Shown: positions 9,382 through 18,303 of the stretch, in pieces | How the letters are laid out: every line of letters begins with the position of its first letter | Position numbering within the stretch: the stretch's first letter is position 1 | NCBI GenBank assembly: GCA_025060195.1 | Contig: JANXCQ010000023.1 | Coordinates: 1 to 64,000 of the forward strand | Length of the DNA: 64,000 nucleotides | Direction of reading: 5' to 3' | Origin: Gemmatales bacterium | GTDB taxonomy: Bacteria; Planctomycetota; Planctomycetia; Gemmatales; HRBIN36 | Translations under genes and position numbers: made by a program | The notes under the pieces: generated by a model | Databases searched by the model: none | The model's input: the letters and a program-made list of their open reading frames with translations, nothing else | What the model was told of the DNA's origin: nothing

Positions 9382-10116
9382 ATGCAGACAAAAGCAGTGG
9401 TTTTAGTGAGCGGCGGATTAGATAGTGCGACGACCTTGGCGGTCGCCCGAACCCAAGGCTACGCAGCTTACGCCCTGACGGTGGACTACGGTCAGCGTCA
9501 CCGGCGAGAACTGGAGGCAGCGCAACGGATCGCCGAGAGTTTGGATGTAGTGGAACACCGTTTTGTGCGTGTAGATCTGCGGACCCTTGGCGGGTCGGCC
9601 TTGACCGACGAGATCGCCGTGCCCAAAGATCGCTCCGTGGACGAAATTGGCCAAGGCATTCCGATCACGTACGTGCCGGCGCGGAATACTGTGTTTCTAG
9701 CCCTGGCCCTAGGCTATGCCGAGGTAATTGGAGCTTTCGACCTGTTCATCGGTTGCAATGCGATTGACTATAGCGGCTATCCGGATTGCCGACCTGAGTT
9801 TCTGCGGCAATTCGAAGCGTTAGCCAACGTGGCCACGAGAGCCGGCGTGCAAGGGCGGGGTGTGTTCCGCGTGCATGCTCCGTTGTTGTATATGAGCAAA
9901 GCGCAAATCATTCGAGAGGGGAAGCGTTTGGGGGTAGATTTTCGCCTGACACATAGCTGCTACGATCCGACTCCCGACAATCTGGCCTGCGGCCGATGCG
10001 ATAGCTGCCAACTTCGCCTAAAAGGTTTTCTTGAAGCGGAGGAATGCGATCCGATAGGTTATGCTTACGTCCCCCCTGAGTATGCCAAAGCTGTCCGCTC
10101 ATGTCGGGTTCAATAA
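9382..10116 (+). CDS. queC: 7-cyano-7-deazaguanine synthase QueC
   Basis: It converts 7-carboxy-7-deazaguanine to preQ0 using ATP and ammonia. The N-terminal SGGLDSAT is the PP-loop of N-type ATP pyrophosphatases, and the C-terminal Cys cluster (SCYD, then CGRCDSC) is the QueC zinc site. At 244 residues it has normal family length. GAGG lies about seven bases before the ATG. It is divergent from queF; queD and queE are not in the window. Confidence 0.93.
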   Translation: MQTKAVVLVSGGLDSATTLAVARTQGYAAYALTVDYGQRHRRELEAAQRIAESLDVVEHRFVRVDLRTLGGSALTDEIAVPKDRSVDEIGQGIPITYVPARNTVFLALALGYAEVIGAFDLFIGCNAIDYSGYPDCRPEFLRQFEALANVATRAGVQGRGVFRVHAPLLYMSKAQIIREGKRLGVDFRLTHSCYDPTPDNLACGRCDSCQLRLKGFLEAEECDPIGYAYVPPEYAKAVRSCRVQ

Positions 10117-10243
10117 AGAACGCTTTTCACCAGAGGTTCGTTCGCGTCCCGACGTTATGATGTTCTCAGGCAAAATTTCTAGATGACCTTGGCTCAGGCC
10201 AACAGCGACAACCGATAACCTGTGTAGCTGATGGAATGATCAT

Positions 10244-12523
10244 ATGGAGAAACGTTTACGCATTCATGGAATGCATTGTGCGAACTGCGTGCAGCGGATT
10301 GAAGAAGCGCTGCGACGCATATCAGGGGTAAAACAGGCGAATGTCCACTTGGCCTTAGGAGAAGCAGTAGTTGTTCTTGAGAAGCCCGACGTTGACGACA
10401 CCCTGCTCGAACGAGCGGTAGCAGAGGTCGGATATCGAGCGACTGTGCTCTCTGACGCCGAGGAGACAACGCGGTCGGATACCTCGAGGAACGGGCGTGC
10501 GTCGCTGCAATTTGACGTAAAGCGCTTAATCGTAGCGACAATCTTGGCGTTACCCGTGTTGGGCATCAGCATGCTCCACATGCATTTTCCTGGTCGAAAC
10601 GAGCTACTTTGGGCGTTGTGTACTCCGTTGCAATTTTGGTGTGGTTTAGCGTTCCTTGGCGGAGCTTGGGCGGCATTGAAACGACGCAAAGCTGACATGG
10701 ATACGCTCATCGCCCTCAGCACGCTAACCGCCTACGGGCAAGGAACGGTGGTCATGATTCTGAATTGGTTCGGTTTCTCTGGGGGCGAAGTCTATTTTGA
10801 GGCTCAGGCGGGCATTATTCTGCTGGTTTTGCTAGGGCAATTTCTGGAGGCACGTGCTCGAGTACGTGCAACTTCCGCATTGGAGCGTCTCTGGTCGCTA
10901 CAGCCAGCACGTGCGCATGTGCTGCGCGAGGGGGAAGAAGTCGAAGTGCCCATCAGCGACTTGCAGCCGGGAGACATCGTGATCTTGCGGCCCGGGGACC
11001 GGGTGCCCGCGGACGGCGAGGTGCTCGAGGGCGAGTCGGCGATCAACGAAAGCATGCTCACAGGTGAGGCTCAGCCTGTGCCGAAGAAAGCTGGCGATTC
11101 AGTATTCGCGGGTACCCTAAATACCACGGGGGCGCTGCGGGTTCGCGTGACGGCAGTCGGCAGCGGCACAACACTGGCCAAAATCGTAGCTCTGGTCGAA
11201 CGCGCCCAGTTGAGTCGCGTGCCCATTCAGAAAACGGCCGACCGCATTGCAGCAATCTTCGTGCCTGTGGTTTTGTCGATGGCGTTAGTTGCAGCGGTGG
11301 GCTGGCTCGTTTGGCTAGGTCCAGCGAGTTGGTCAAATGCGACAACGGCGGCATTACAAGCGGCAGTGGCTACGCTGATCATCGCGTGTCCCTGCGCATT
11401 GGGTCTGGCTACGCCTGTCGCGCTCGTGGTGGCCACGGGTCGGGCGGCCGAACTGGGGATTTTATTCCGCGATGCCGCAGTGTTGGAACGCGCCGCTCAG
11501 GTGGGGGTCGTGCTGTTTGATAAGACGGGAACGCTCACCGAGGGTCGTCCCGAAGTGCGGCAAGCCCTGACGCTCGATCCCCACGCGGCCGAGGCAGATA
11601 TTGTGAGCCTGGCGGCTAGTGCGGAACAAAATTCCGAGCATCACCTGGCGGAGACTATCATTCAATTTGCTCGAGCCCAGAAACTTCAGCCAATCCCGGC
11701 GACACATTTTCGCTCCTATCCAGGCCGTGGTGTACAAGCCGAAGTGGAGCGGCAGCTTGTGCTAATCGGCAACCGCGATTTATTCTTGGAACTGGGCGTG
11801 GCATTACCCCGTTTGGCCGAACTTCGAGCCGAGGAGTTGGCTGTCAAGGGCATGACACCGATTCTGGTTGCGGTGGCGCCCAAGTCGGCTCACGCAGTAG
11901 CGACAGGCGGCTCGACACAAACTTCTATACGAGGATTTCGTACGGGCGAGGTTCGAATCTTAGGGATTCTTGCGGTGGCCGACAAACTGCGTGCTCGCTC
12001 GGGTGCGGCAATAGACCGTCTGCGCGACCTCGGTGTTGAACCGTACCTAGTGACTGGCGATCATTCTCACGTGGCCGATGCCGTCGCCGCTCAGTTGGGT
12101 ATCCGTCAGGTGTATGCGGGAGTGAAGCCCGATCAGAAAGCGCGAATCGTTGCCGATTTGCAGCGTTCTGGCTGGGTAGTGGCGTTTGTCGGAGACGGTA
12201 TCAACGATGCGCCCGCCCTGGCCCAGGCCGACGTCGGCATTGCCTTCGGCAGCGGAGCTGATGTTGCCATCGAAGCAGGACATGTGATTATTCTGAACGA
12301 CGACCCCCTTGCAGTCCCTGCGGCTTTAGAGCTAGCTCGACGTACCCGACGCATCATTTACGGGAACTTGTTCTGGGCTTTTCTTTACAACGTACTAGCC
12401 GTACCCGCGGCAGCTTTAGGTTGGTTACATCCAATGATGGCTGCAGCGGCGATGTCGCTTAGCAGCTTATCAGTCGTTCTCAATAGCTTGCGATTACGTC
12501 GGGTTCTCCAATACGGGTTGTGA
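10244..12523 (+). CDS. copA: Copper-exporting P1B-type ATPase
   Basis: The 759-residue pump has one N-terminal heavy-metal-associated domain (GMHCANC, C12 and C15), eight predicted membrane helices, the CPC metal site in IIACPCALG, the phosphorylation motif DKTGT (D near 426) and the hinge GDGINDAPAL. The YN in helix 7 (FLYNV) and the M-SS pattern in helix 8 fit Cu(I) specificity. The usual SEHPLA motif of the nucleotide-binding domain reads SEHHLA, so the conserved HP dipeptide is HH. An insert of about 25 residues lies near 545-570. The last 30 bases overlap the convergent enolase-superfamily gene. Confidence 0.93.
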   Translation: MEKRLRIHGMHCANCVQRIEEALRRISGVKQANVHLALGEAVVVLEKPDVDDTLLERAVAEVGYRATVLSDAEETTRSDTSRNGRASLQFDVKRLIVATILALPVLGISMLHMHFPGRNELLWALCTPLQFWCGLAFLGGAWAALKRRKADMDTLIALSTLTAYGQGTVVMILNWFGFSGGEVYFEAQAGIILLVLLGQFLEARARVRATSALERLWSLQPARAHVLREGEEVEVPISDLQPGDIVILRPGDRVPADGEVLEGESAINESMLTGEAQPVPKKAGDSVFAGTLNTTGALRVRVTAVGSGTTLAKIVALVERAQLSRVPIQKTADRIAAIFVPVVLSMALVAAVGWLVWLGPASWSNATTAALQAAVATLIIACPCALGLATPVALVVATGRAAELGILFRDAAVLERAAQVGVVLFDKTGTLTEGRPEVRQALTLDPHAAEADIVSLAASAEQNSEHHLAETIIQFARAQKLQPIPATHFRSYPGRGVQAEVERQLVLIGNRDLFLELGVALPRLAELRAEELAVKGMTPILVAVAPKSAHAVATGGSTQTSIRGFRTGEVRILGILAVADKLRARSGAAIDRLRDLGVEPYLVTGDHSHVADAVAAQLGIRQVYAGVKPDQKARIVADLQRSGWVVAFVGDGINDAPALAQADVGIAFGSGADVAIEAGHVIILNDDPLAVPAALELARRTRRIIYGNLFWAFLYNVLAVPAAALGWLHPMMAAAAMSLSSLSVVLNSLRLRRVLQYGL

Positions 12524-13894
12524 ACCCCCTGGTACTTCAGACGGAACTGCACCCAAGCCAGGGCCAGTAATCTCGCCAGTGCGCATATAGCCGTCAGTAA
12601 TACGAAAGATTCCCGGAAATCGCTCTTCCCATGCCTGATTGGCTTGGGGCATATATTGGCGCGCGTTAGCTTCAATCGCAGCCACGGGAGGCACGTGAGC
12701 GGCCAGACCTGCGGAGTGTATGAGCGACGCTCCGGGGCATGTCAAGTCTTGCACACACACGAACATGCCGAGTTTCTGAGCCGCGGCTGCCACTAGCAAC
12801 GATTGGGTCTGGCCCTTGCACGCCTTCAGAGCCACGCCCGTGTACCCCAAGTCGCGGGCTAAGCAGACGCTTTCCAAGTCTGTCAGCGCTTCGTCGGCGA
12901 CTATCGGTTTCCATCGCGAGGCAGCATGCAGATCAACTCGACCCTGCGTCTTAAGGTCCCGATGCGTCGGTTGCTCAATGTATTGGACGCGTTGCCAGGC
13001 ACGCGGAGCGCATTCCTGCAGGCGCTCCATGAATTCCAGTAAATAGTCGACGGTGCCGCAGCGTTCATTGAAATCAAGGGAATAGCACCATTGCGCCACC
13101 CCGCGTTGACTCTGCACTCGCTCGGCCACCCGGTCAACCCGTATCACGCGTTCCACATCCCAGGCTAAGTCGTCGCCGTTCAATTTAATCTTCAGATGAG
13201 TCAGTCCGTTGTATGTAATCCATTCGCCTAAAGTTTCGGGTAAGCCGTCGCCCACGGGCTGGGCTACGTCTTCGGCCTCCAGCGGATCCAGGGCGCCAAC
13301 CAGATGGTAGAGGGGCAATTTCGGTTTCGGTTCCCGCGAAATATATTGCTCCAGTGTCTGGCCACGAAAATCACTGCCGAGCCAACGCGAGAGATCGCCG
13401 GGCAGGCAATCCGGCCCATAACAGTGGTACACACTACGACCCAGGAGCTTGCCATACGCATCGTGTACAGCGGCATCAAAGGCGCTACCCACGACCAAAA
13501 CTGCCAACTTCGGGATCGGTTCGATCAGTTGCAATTGTGCCGCGACTTCCGATGCGGCCCGCAGAAAGCTCTCTTCGAGCAATAGCCCTAGTTCTATTGG
13601 ATGGCCGTATTCCCCGAGACGTGGGGCTTCCTCTCGGAAACGTTCAGCTAATTGTCGCATGGCCGACAGTGTCTCCTCATAGGTGAGCCGACGCGATGGA
13701 AACGCCCAAACATTCCCCAAAGGCATGGAGCCGAAACCGATCATCCGCCGACCTTGTGTATCGGACACTTGCATCCATACGTTGAGAATCGTGGCGCGGT
13801 CAAACGCCACACCGCCGAATTTAATCGGCGTGCGATACCGATAGCTCTCATACTCTGTAACCACTCGGTCAATACGGATCCTTAGATACTGCAT
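12494..13894 (-). CDS. Enolase-superfamily protein (mandelate racemase/muconate lactonizing type)
   Basis: The 466-residue protein shows the KxK acid/base motif (LKIKLNGD), the metal-ligand series SLDFNE, YIEQPT and VADEAL, and a final ALKACKG Lys region, in the right order for the muconate lactonizing/mandelate racemase branch. An unusually long N-terminal capping domain of about 200 residues precedes the barrel. The substrate cannot be told from sequence; dipeptide epimerase, o-succinylbenzoate synthase and sugar-acid dehydratase are possible relatives. GGAGAAG lies ten bases before the ATG. It overlaps the end of copA by 30 bases, tail to tail. Confidence 0.8.
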   Translation of the reverse strand: MQYLRIRIDRVVTEYESYRYRTPIKFGGVAFDRATILNVWMQVSDTQGRRMIGFGSMPLGNVWAFPSRRLTYEETLSAMRQLAERFREEAPRLGEYGHPIELGLLLEESFLRAASEVAAQLQLIEPIPKLAVLVVGSAFDAAVHDAYGKLLGRSVYHCYGPDCLPGDLSRWLGSDFRGQTLEQYISREPKPKLPLYHLVGALDPLEAEDVAQPVGDGLPETLGEWITYNGLTHLKIKLNGDDLAWDVERVIRVDRVAERVQSQRGVAQWCYSLDFNERCGTVDYLLEFMERLQECAPRAWQRVQYIEQPTHRDLKTQGRVDLHAASRWKPIVADEALTDLESVCLARDLGYTGVALKACKGQTQSLLVAAAAQKLGMFVCVQDLTCPGASLIHSAGLAAHVPPVAAIEANARQYMPQANQAWEERFPGIFRITDGYMRTGEITGPGLGAVPSEVPGGSQPVLENPT

Positions 13895-14011
13895 GGTTCC
13901 ACTTCTCCGTTTTGCATGTTATGATACTAAAAACCAGAGTCTTCCCTTGTTAAGTGGCGGCTCTCTAGCTCTCGCTTATCAACAACCGTGGCTACAACCG
14001 AGCAGGGACAG

Positions 14012-15493
14012 CTATTGCTGCCAACGCCAAGTGGTGCCGCCAGGCCGATCTTCCACAACAATACCCAATTCCGTAAGCCGACTGCGAATCATATCCGCTA
14101 AGGCAAACTGCTTCTGCTTACGGCATTCGTTGCGCACATCCAAAAGTATCTGCACCAGATCGGACACTAGTCGATCACGGGCCGACACCGAAACAGCGAG
14201 CGGACTCAGGAACAGTCCTAAAATCTGGGTTAATTCGCGCAGCACTACGACTGCCTGTTCGAAACGAGCTAATGGGGCGGCCTCCCGATGCGCTGCATCT
14301 TCCAGATGGTGTTCGTCAGCAAAACGGTTCAGCGCGGTGAGCAGTCCGAATAATACGCCTATCGCTCCCTGAGTGTTAAAGTCGTCATCCATTTCCTGGA
14401 GAAACCTTTGACGGAGCTGCTGAATTTCCTTGGCAAAGCTACCGTTCACCAGTGCCAGCTCTTGATAGCGTGTTGGTGCGGAAACATCATAAAAGCTCTT
14501 CCCCGTAATCCGCTGATAACGCTCGAAGAAGCGATAAAAGGCCCCGAGGCTCTTGTGTAAGGCCTCCAGCCGTTCCTCGGAAAATTCGATGGGACTGCGG
14601 TAATGGGTGCTGAGCAGGAAAAACCGCAGCGTCTCGCCCGGATAGCGTTGCAACAGGTCGTGTACGTTCACAACATTTCCCAAGGAACCAGCCATCTTTG
14701 TCTGACCAAATTTCAATAGGCCGTTGTGCATCCAATAACGGACGAAGGGCTTACCAGTGAAGCACTCCGACTGGGCGAGTTCATTTTCATGATGGGGAAA
14801 CTGTAAATCAAGTCCGCCCCCGTGAATATCGAGAGTTTCGCCGAGATAGCGCATGCTCATGGCCGAGCATTCGATGTGCCAGCCTGGCCGGCCAAGTCCC
14901 CAGGGACTCTCCCAACTTGGTTCGCCTGGCTTAGCGGACTTCCAAAGAGCGAAATCTCCCGGGTGACGCTTCTTTTCGCTGACCTCAATACGAGCGCCCG
15001 CGGCCATCTGCTCGGGGTCTCGATGGCATAATTTGCCATAATCGGGATCACTTGTTACGTCGAAATAAACGTCGCCGTCGGCGACGTAAGCATGGCCCCG
15101 AGCGATGAGACCTTCAATGATGCGGATCATATCCGGGATATGCTCGGTGGCTCTTGGCATAAAACGAATGCCTTGCACCTGAAGGGCCCGCAAACATTCG
15201 AGGTAATCCAGCGTGTGGCGTTCGGCTAATTCCCGCACGGTTGTATTTTCCTCGCGGGCACGCGCGATCAATTTGTCATCCACATCGGTGATGTTCAGCA
15301 CCCAGATCACCTCGTAGCCAAGATATTCCAAATAGCGTCGCACTGTATCAAAAATGACTGGCCCAACCATGTGTCCAATATGGGCGGGCTTATAGACCGT
15401 TGGCCCGCAGGTGTACATTTTCACCTTGCCTGACTCGACAGGAACAAATGGCTCCTTCTGACGGGTCAGCGTGTTGTAGATTCTCAGACTCAT
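14012..15493 (-). CDS. cysS: Cysteinyl-tRNA synthetase
   Basis: It charges tRNA-Cys. The class I HIGH motif is at 38-41 (PAHIGHM); C29 in CGPTVY, C in WHIECSAMS and HHENE provide the active-site zinc ligands. The second class I signature is K266-M-A-G-S-L-G-N, whereas most CysRS have KMSKSLGN or KMAKSLGN, so the second Lys is Gly. The length of 493 residues is normal. The start is 41 bases after the ispF stop, so the two genes are probably one operon. Confidence 0.93.
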   Translation of the reverse strand: MSLRIYNTLTRQKEPFVPVESGKVKMYTCGPTVYKPAHIGHMVGPVIFDTVRRYLEYLGYEVIWVLNITDVDDKLIARAREENTTVRELAERHTLDYLECLRALQVQGIRFMPRATEHIPDMIRIIEGLIARGHAYVADGDVYFDVTSDPDYGKLCHRDPEQMAAGARIEVSEKKRHPGDFALWKSAKPGEPSWESPWGLGRPGWHIECSAMSMRYLGETLDIHGGGLDLQFPHHENELAQSECFTGKPFVRYWMHNGLLKFGQTKMAGSLGNVVNVHDLLQRYPGETLRFFLLSTHYRSPIEFSEERLEALHKSLGAFYRFFERYQRITGKSFYDVSAPTRYQELALVNGSFAKEIQQLRQRFLQEMDDDFNTQGAIGVLFGLLTALNRFADEHHLEDAAHREAAPLARFEQAVVVLRELTQILGLFLSPLAVSVSARDRLVSDLVQILLDVRNECRKQKQFALADMIRSRLTELGIVVEDRPGGTTWRWQQ

Positions 15494-15534
15494 ACTCGCA
15501 TAGGATTCAAATGTACACTATATCGAAAAAGCCT

Positions 15535-16017
15535 TTAGCCTTCTTTGGGTCCGCGAAGTACGGCGACCGCATGACAAGCAATTGCTTCCCCGCGACCAAG
15601 AGCATCCAGACCCTCATTGGTCTTCGCTTTGACATTGACCCGGTCAGTGGGCAAAGCTAAAAGCTCAGCCAACCGCTGGCGAATGCGTTCCTTTTCGGAT
15701 CCGAGCCTGGGTCTTTCTGCCACAATAATAATGTCGGCCTGGCACACTTGGAAGCCCTTTTCGTGTAGGCGCTGAAGGGTTTCGCGAAGGAAGACCGTAG
15801 AATCGGCACCGCGCCACTGCGGGTCATTATCGGGGAACCAATCCCCTATATCGCCTAGCCCAGCCGCGCCTAACAGCGCATCTACCAGCGCGTGAAGCAC
15901 CACGTCCGCGTCGCTATGGCCGACCGCTCCAAAGTCCGCGGCGATTGCTACGCCTCCTAATTTCAGCTGGCGTCCAGGCTCGAGTCGATGAATGTCGTAG
16001 CCAAAGCCAATACGCAT
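15535..16017 (-). CDS. ispF: 2-C-methyl-D-erythritol 2,4-cyclodiphosphate synthase IspF
   Basis: This non-mevalonate isoprenoid enzyme is recognised by GFGYDIHRL (metal ligands D8, H10), HSDADVVLHALVDALLGA and the C-terminal KAKTNEGLDALGRGEAIACHAVA. The length of 160 residues is typical. AAGGGAA lies ahead of the ATG. It is the first gene of an apparent ispF-cysS operon. Two TTGACTA copies nine bases apart lie about 20-30 bases upstream of the start; their meaning is unknown. Confidence 0.95.
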   Translation of the reverse strand: MRIGFGYDIHRLEPGRQLKLGGVAIAADFGAVGHSDADVVLHALVDALLGAAGLGDIGDWFPDNDPQWRGADSTVFLRETLQRLHEKGFQVCQADIIIVAERPRLGSEKERIRQRLAELLALPTDRVNVKAKTNEGLDALGRGEAIACHAVAVLRGPKEG

Positions 16018-16162
16018 GCACAGTTCCCTTTTATTGACTATGTTGACTAATCTTTAGACCAAGGTTTGCGTGGGCATGATTAACCAGGAAGAGACTTTCG
16101 AGCCGGTCGCCTGCTAGTTGGGTCCGCTCGAATCGTACGCGGGGCAGCGCTCCTGTAAATGT

Positions 16163-17689
16163 TCACGAGGTGCCTACTTCTGGCAGGTCCTCTTCTTCGG
16201 TAAGGCGAATGGGGGAAAGCGCTCGTCGTGCCGCCTTATCCATCAATTCTAATGGCGGTTGTTTTCCAGTAAAAAGACGGAACTGCAGAGCGGCTTGGCG
16301 CACAAACATCTCTACGCCAGTAATGACGTGGCAACCTCGTTGGCGCGCTTCGCGAAGGAGCAAAGTTGTTTCCGGGTTATACACCAGGTCGAAAACGATC
16401 TGCCCTGGTTGCAAGGCACTGTGGTGCATGGGCGTTTCGTCCACTTGGGGAAACATCCCTACGGAAGTGCAGTTGATCAACACGTCGAACTTCGTCTGAT
16501 ATCGGCCATTCCAGTCCACGAAACGACAGCCACTATCTTGTGCCAATTTCTCGGCGCGGGCCAAAGTGCGGTTAGCGACCACCACGTGAGCACCAGCGCG
16601 AACTAGGGCAAACACCAAAGCGCGGGCCACTCCGCCCGCTCCGAGCACCAAGATATGGAGATCCTGCAACTGGAGGCCGCCAGGAAGGCTTTTCAATTTG
16701 TCCTGCAAGGCTTCCAGCGCTGCAGGGGCATCGGTGTTGACGGCGCGAAAGCCTCCATCTGGTAACCGCACTAAGGTGTTGGTGCTGCCTGCAAGTTGCG
16801 TGAGTTCGTCCTTTTCTTTGGCCAACCGCGCTGCCGTTTCTTTATGCGGCAGGGTCACGCTGTAGCCAAGGATGGGGATTTGATCAAAGGCTTGCAGAGT
16901 GTTCGCCAATTGGTCCTTCGGAACGCGGATGGGAATGTACACGCAATCCAAACCCAAAGCTTGGAAGGCCGCATTGTGAACGACGGGACTTATGCTATGT
17001 TCGATGGGATCGCCGACGACTGCGAACACTTGGGTATCCTTGCCGATGCGTTCGTACCCATAAACCTTGATCATCTCCTCCATAGACAGGATGCCTGGTG
17101 CCAGGCCCCGCTCTTTGTTGAAGGCACAGTAGGTAAACGGTGCACCGAACTTGCCTGCTAGAATCCGACTGGGAATCCCCAAATCCCCCAAACATATGGG
17201 AATTAGAGGTTTCCGCGATTTGGCCGGCAGGGAAAGAAGCCGCACATTGTCCGCAGGATGTTCCGCCCGCACTGCGATCTTCAGCACGTCCGCATCCTGT
17301 TGGTTCATTCTCTGGAGAATCGCTTCTAAATCTTTCGGAAACTCGCGGGGATTGTGATAACTGACGATACGCTTGACTTTGCCAAAACGAGGAATCTTGT
17401 CGGCGATGTCGGTCTCTAAGTCCACCCAATCGAAATGCCCTGAAGCTATGCACAATCGCAGTAAGGTCTGGCGTTCCTGCTCGTTACGAGTCCAGCGTCC
17501 GCCGTCTTCCTGCCGACGAACCGTGGCCACCAGCGGGCACGGCTTGTAGGCGAGGAGCCGCTGCAAATCCGGCGCTTTGGCTAGAAAATCGAGGCGTAGC
17601 TCCAAAAAACGCGCCCCTCGACGCGCTGCTTCTTGGATCTCCGCAATCATCATTTTGTGCCGCGTACGTCCAATACTGACACAAAGCAT
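16163..17689 (-). CDS. aroDE: Bifunctional 3-dehydroquinate dehydratase (type I) / shikimate dehydrogenase
   Basis: The 508-residue protein carries two shikimate-pathway enzymes in series. Residues 1-215 are a type I dehydroquinate dehydratase with the catalytic pair H112 (SYHN) and Schiff-base Lys K137 (DVLKIAV). Residues of about 235-490 are shikimate dehydrogenase with SISPVVHNAAF, SVTLPHKE, STNTL, NTDAPA and the NADP-binding GAGGVARA. The frame extends nine codons further to a TTG at 17716, but the first ATG (17689) matches the start of the barrel. The same fusion is known from plants, chlamydiae and planctomycetes. Confidence 0.92.
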   Translation of the reverse strand: MLCVSIGRTRHKMMIAEIQEAARRGARFLELRLDFLAKAPDLQRLLAYKPCPLVATVRRQEDGGRWTRNEQERQTLLRLCIASGHFDWVDLETDIADKIPRFGKVKRIVSYHNPREFPKDLEAILQRMNQQDADVLKIAVRAEHPADNVRLLSLPAKSRKPLIPICLGDLGIPSRILAGKFGAPFTYCAFNKERGLAPGILSMEEMIKVYGYERIGKDTQVFAVVGDPIEHSISPVVHNAAFQALGLDCVYIPIRVPKDQLANTLQAFDQIPILGYSVTLPHKETAARLAKEKDELTQLAGSTNTLVRLPDGGFRAVNTDAPAALEALQDKLKSLPGGLQLQDLHILVLGAGGVARALVFALVRAGAHVVVANRTLARAEKLAQDSGCRFVDWNGRYQTKFDVLINCTSVGMFPQVDETPMHHSALQPGQIVFDLVYNPETTLLLREARQRGCHVITGVEMFVRQAALQFRLFTGKQPPLELMDKAARRALSPIRLTEEEDLPEVGTS

Positions 17690-18303
17690 GGCAGCTCGTC
17701 CCACGAGTAGGAACAAACTGAGTCTTCAAAGGTGTGAGAGGATTCCGCACACTACTCCAAAACGCTGAACCGCCTAGCTGAGCCCATAGCATTCTAGCAC
17801 GGTCATAAGTTTCGCCTCGCGGGCAGACTCTCCCTCGACCCGGTGCGAATCTCCATCAAGTTGACATTTGCCCGCGCAGGGCCGTTCCGGCGGCGTAGTC
17901 CGGTGAGGATGCGCGTGCGTCTGCCCGTTTGCCTAGCTAGTCGTTCTTTTCCATTGTATGAACGACAGTAAAACTAAGGAGCTTTGCGACACAGTCGAAG
18001 TGTATGAACAATCAAGGGCGCGGTAGCTCAATATTCCCGCTAAACAGTTCATCGCTTGTTATGGAGCCAAGGGACGGAAGTTAACCCTTTTCGATCAAGG
18101 CCAGGAACTTGAGCCTGATGCTTATGAACAAAGGCAAGTCGGCTCCGCGGTGGATATCCAACTTTTGTTTGACGAGAGTAATGGGGAGCTCCCTGTCGGC
18201 GTCCGTTACTGCTTGGCAGATGGGAGGGAAGACAACACCTGTTGAAAAGCGACCGGGCACCGAAACCCTTCCGTTGCTTGTAGCGTCATAGCGTAGTAGA
18301 CTG
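17690..18303. other. Gap between aroDE and the metalloprotease gene
   Basis: No gene was recognised in about 610 bases. A nine-base inverted repeat (CGGGCAGAC at 17820-17828, GTCTGCCCG at 17919-17927) and a TTGACA at 17861-17866 are present; the TTGACA has no acceptable -10 box at 17 bases. Confidence 0.4.

Noticed and set aside
17820-17927. Nine-base inverted repeat CGGGCAGAC/GTCTGCCCG with a 90-base spacer
   Set aside because: With this spacing such a match is expected by chance several times in a window of this size.
18016-18090. tRNA-like start (GGGCGCGGTAGCTCA)
   Set aside because: No anticodon stem, TTC-loop or matching acceptor strand follows.
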